From: Arenicola marina
Lineage: Eukaryota; Annelida; Polychaeta; Arenicolidae
DNA: 64,000 nt
Direction: 5' to 3'
Assembly (NCBI GenBank): GCA_964019135.1
Contig: OZ025258.1
Location: forward strand, 2,666,001 to 2,730,000
Each line of letters starts with the position of its first letter. Within the stretch, counting starts at the first letter, position 1. Positions 61,731-64,000 of this stretch are shown in pieces. Position numbers and translations under genes: made by a program. The notes below the pieces were generated by a model. It was not told where the DNA came from. It did not search any database and was given only the letters and a program-made list of their open reading frames with translations.

Positions 61731-64000
61731 GGTCAGAGAGGAGCGGCCTGACCACAGGTAAACATGGGTCAGAGAGGAGCGGCCTGACAACAGGTAAACA
61801 TGGGTCAGAGAGGAGCGGCCTGACCACGGGTCAACATGGGTCAGAGAGGAGCGGCCTGACCACGGGTCAACATGGGTCAGAGAGGAGCGGCCTGACCACG
61901 GGTCAACATGGGTCAGAGAGGAGCGGCCTGACCACGGGTCAACATGGGTCAGAGAGGAGCGGCCTGACCACGGGTCAACATGTGTCAGAGAGAAGCGGTT
62001 TGACCACGGGTCAACATGGGTCAGAGAGGAACGGCCTGACCACGGGTCAACATGTGTCAGAGAGGAGCGTTCTGACCACGGGTCAACATGGGTCAGAGAG
62101 GAGCGGCCTGACCACGGGTCAACATCGGTCAGAGAGGAGCGGCCTGACCACGGGTCAACATGTGTCAGAGAGGAGCGTTCTGACCACGGGTCAACATGGG
62201 TCAGAGAGGAGCGGCCTGACCACGGGTCAACATCGGTCAGAGAGGAGTGGCCTGACCACGGGTCAACATCGGTCAGAGAGGAGCGGCCTGACCACGGGTC
62301 AATACGGGTCAGAGAGGAGCGGCCTGACAACGGGTCAACATCGGTCAGAGAGGAACGGCCTGACCACAGGTAAACATGGGTCAGAGAGGAGCGGCCTGAC
62401 CACGGGTCAACATGTGTCAGAGAGGAGGGTGCTGACCACGGGTCAACATGGGTCAGAGAGTAGCGGCCTGGCCACGGGTCAACATGGGTCAGAGAGGAGC
62501 GGCTTGACCACGGGTCAACATGGGTCAGAGAGGAACGGCCTGACCACGGGTCAACATGGGTCAGAGAAGAGCGGCCTGACCACGGGTCAACATGGGTCAG
62601 AGAAGAGCGGCCTGACCACGGGTCAACATGGGTCAGAGAAGAGCGGCCTGACCACGGGTTAACATGGGTCAGAGAGGAGCGGCCTGACCACGGGTCAACA
62701 TGGGTCAGAGAGGAGCGGCCTTGCCACGGGTCAACATGGGTCAGAGAAGAGCGGCCTGACCACGGGTCAACATGGGTCAGAGAGGAGCGGCCTGACCGCG
62801 GGTCAACATGGGTCAGAGAGGAGCGGCCTGACCACGGGTCAACATGGGTCAGAGAAGAGCGGCCTGACCACGGGTTAACATGGGTCAGATAGGAGCGGCC
62901 TGACCACGGGTCAACATGGGTCAGAGAGAAGCGGTTTGACCACGGGTCAACATGGGTCAGAGAGGAACGGCCTGACCACGGGTCAACATGTGTCAGAGAG
63001 GAGCGTTCTGACCACGGGTCAACATGGGTCAGAGAGGAGCGGCCTGTTCACGGGTCAACATCGGTCAGAGAGGAGCGGCCTGACCACGGGTCAACATGGG
63101 TCAGAGAGGAGCGGCCTGACAACGGGTCAACATCGGTCAGAGAGGAACGGCCTGACCACAGGTAAACATGGGTCAGAGAGGAGCGGCCTGACCACGGGTC
63201 AACATGTGTCAGAGAGGAGGGTGCTGACCACGGGTCAACATGGGTCAGAGAGGAGCGGCCTGGCCACGGGTCAACATGGGTCAGAGAGGAGCGGCTTGAC
63301 CACGGGTCAACATGGGTCAGAGAGGAGCGGCCTGACCACCTGGTCAACATGGGTCAGAGAGGAGCGGCTTGACCACGGGTCAACATGGGTAAGAGAGGAG
63401 CGGCCTGACCGCGGGTCAACATGGGTCAGAGAAGAGCGGCCTGACCACGGGTCAACATGGGTCAGAGACGAGCGGCCTGACCACGGGTCAACAGGGGCCA
63501 GAGAGGAGCGGCCTGACCGCGGGTCAACATGGGTCAGAGAGGAACGGCCTGACCACGGGTCAACAGGGGCCAGAGAGGAGCGGCCTGACCGCGGGTCAAC
63601 ATGGGTCAGAGAGGAGCGGCCTGACCACGGGTCAACATGGGTCAGAAAGGAGCGGCCTGACCATGGGTCAACATGTGTCAGAGAGGAGCGGCCTGACCAC
63701 GGGTCAACATGGGTCAGAGAGGAGCGGCCTGACCACGGGTCAACATGTCTCAGAGAGGAGCGGCCTGACCACGGGTCAACATGGGTCAGAGAGGAGCGGC
63801 CTGACCACGGGTCAACATGTGTCAGAGAGGAGGGTGCTGACCACGGGTCAACATGGGTCAGAGAGGAGCGGCTTGACCACGGGACAACATGGGTCAGAGA
63901 GGAGCGGCCTGACCATCTGGTCAACATGGGTCAGAGAGGAGCGGCCTGACCGCGGGTCAACATGGGTCAGAGAAGAGCGGCCTGACTACGGGTCAACATG
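61731..64000. repeat. 36-bp minisatellite, at least 63 copies, continuing past the window
   Basis: A tandem array with a 36-bp period; the unit core is GGAGCGGCCTGACCACGG and units are joined by GTCAACATGGGTCAGAG. The period is a multiple of three, and one frame is open on each strand: + repeats HGSERSGLTTGQ (for example 61982-62662 and 62936-63949) and − repeats LTHVDPWSGRSS (for example 61560-62330 and 63307-63927). A 1-bp insertion at about 63340 (CACCTGGTC) shifts the phase, and another similar unit occurs near 63915. Block repeats: CAGAGAGAAGCGGTTTG at 61986 recurs at 62922 (936 bp, 26 units); AGAGGAGGG at 62421 recurs at 63213 (792 bp, 22 units). Coding use is unsupported. Confidence 0.97.

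Noticed and set aside
61560-63949. Frames of 100-337 codons on both strands of the 36-bp array
   Set aside because: The unit is a multiple of three and free of stops in one frame per strand, so both strands are open at once. The + frame changes phase at a 1-bp insertion without ending, which a real repeat protein would not tolerate unchanged.
5418-64000. Possible CRISPR array (regular direct repeats of 26-58 bp)
   Set aside because: The repeats are head-to-tail with no unique spacers between them, there are no cas-like genes, and the context is eukaryotic.
1-64000. tRNA, rRNA or telomeric repeats
   Set aside because: I saw no cloverleaf-like segments, rRNA-conserved blocks or TTAGG/TTAGGG runs, though a covariance-model search would be more sensitive than reading by eye.

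Overview
The window is eukaryotic, non-coding DNA made almost entirely of tandem repeats. About 92% of it (roughly 58.9 of 64 kb) lies in seven stretches of minisatellite belonging to six unit families. I found no intact host gene, no RNA gene and no CRISPR array. The only recognisable protein-coding homology is a decayed LINE reverse transcriptase at the left edge. It belongs to the Jockey/CR1/L2 group common in arthropods and other animals. That relic, a solo LTR and the very large VNTR arrays suggest an animal genome. An arthropod, perhaps a decapod crustacean, is my guess, but this is inference and not proven here.

Layout, left to right. 1-1276: LINE relic. 1300-1774: 32-bp minisatellite (about 15 copies). 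2041-3718: a second 32-bp minisatellite with an E-box-like CACGTG in most units (about 52 copies); it looks like a diverged relative of the first. 3719-5417: mixed single-copy DNA containing a C-rich degenerate 21-bp repeat split by a MITE-like sequence, a loose inverted repeat and a compact hairpin. 5418-17528: 44/45-bp minisatellite (about 273 copies). 17529-18435: single-copy spacer. 18436-43936: 58-bp minisatellite (about 440 copies). 43967-61056: 26-bp C-rich minisatellite (about 645 copies), interrupted at 46702-46975 by a solo LTR with a clean 5-bp target-site duplication. 61057-61730: spacer with a strong G-quadruplex candidate and a degenerate 16-17-bp repeat. 61731-64000: 36-bp minisatellite running off the window.

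No genes work together here. The biology on view is repeat evolution. Every large array is built from nested block duplications: 2.39, 2.61 and 2.74 kb in the 44-mer; 0.87, 1.39, 1.57, 2.61 and 4.36 kb in the 58-mer; 0.75, 1.42, 2.29 and 3.03 kb in the 26-mer; about 0.8-0.9 kb in the 36-mer. Shared rare unit variants recur at constant offsets, which points to unequal exchange or segmental amplification acting on dozens of units at a time. The long reading frames seen in the 26-, 36- and 44/45-bp arrays follow from unit length and lack of stop codons and are not supported as genes. Assembly error in arrays this long cannot be excluded from sequence alone.
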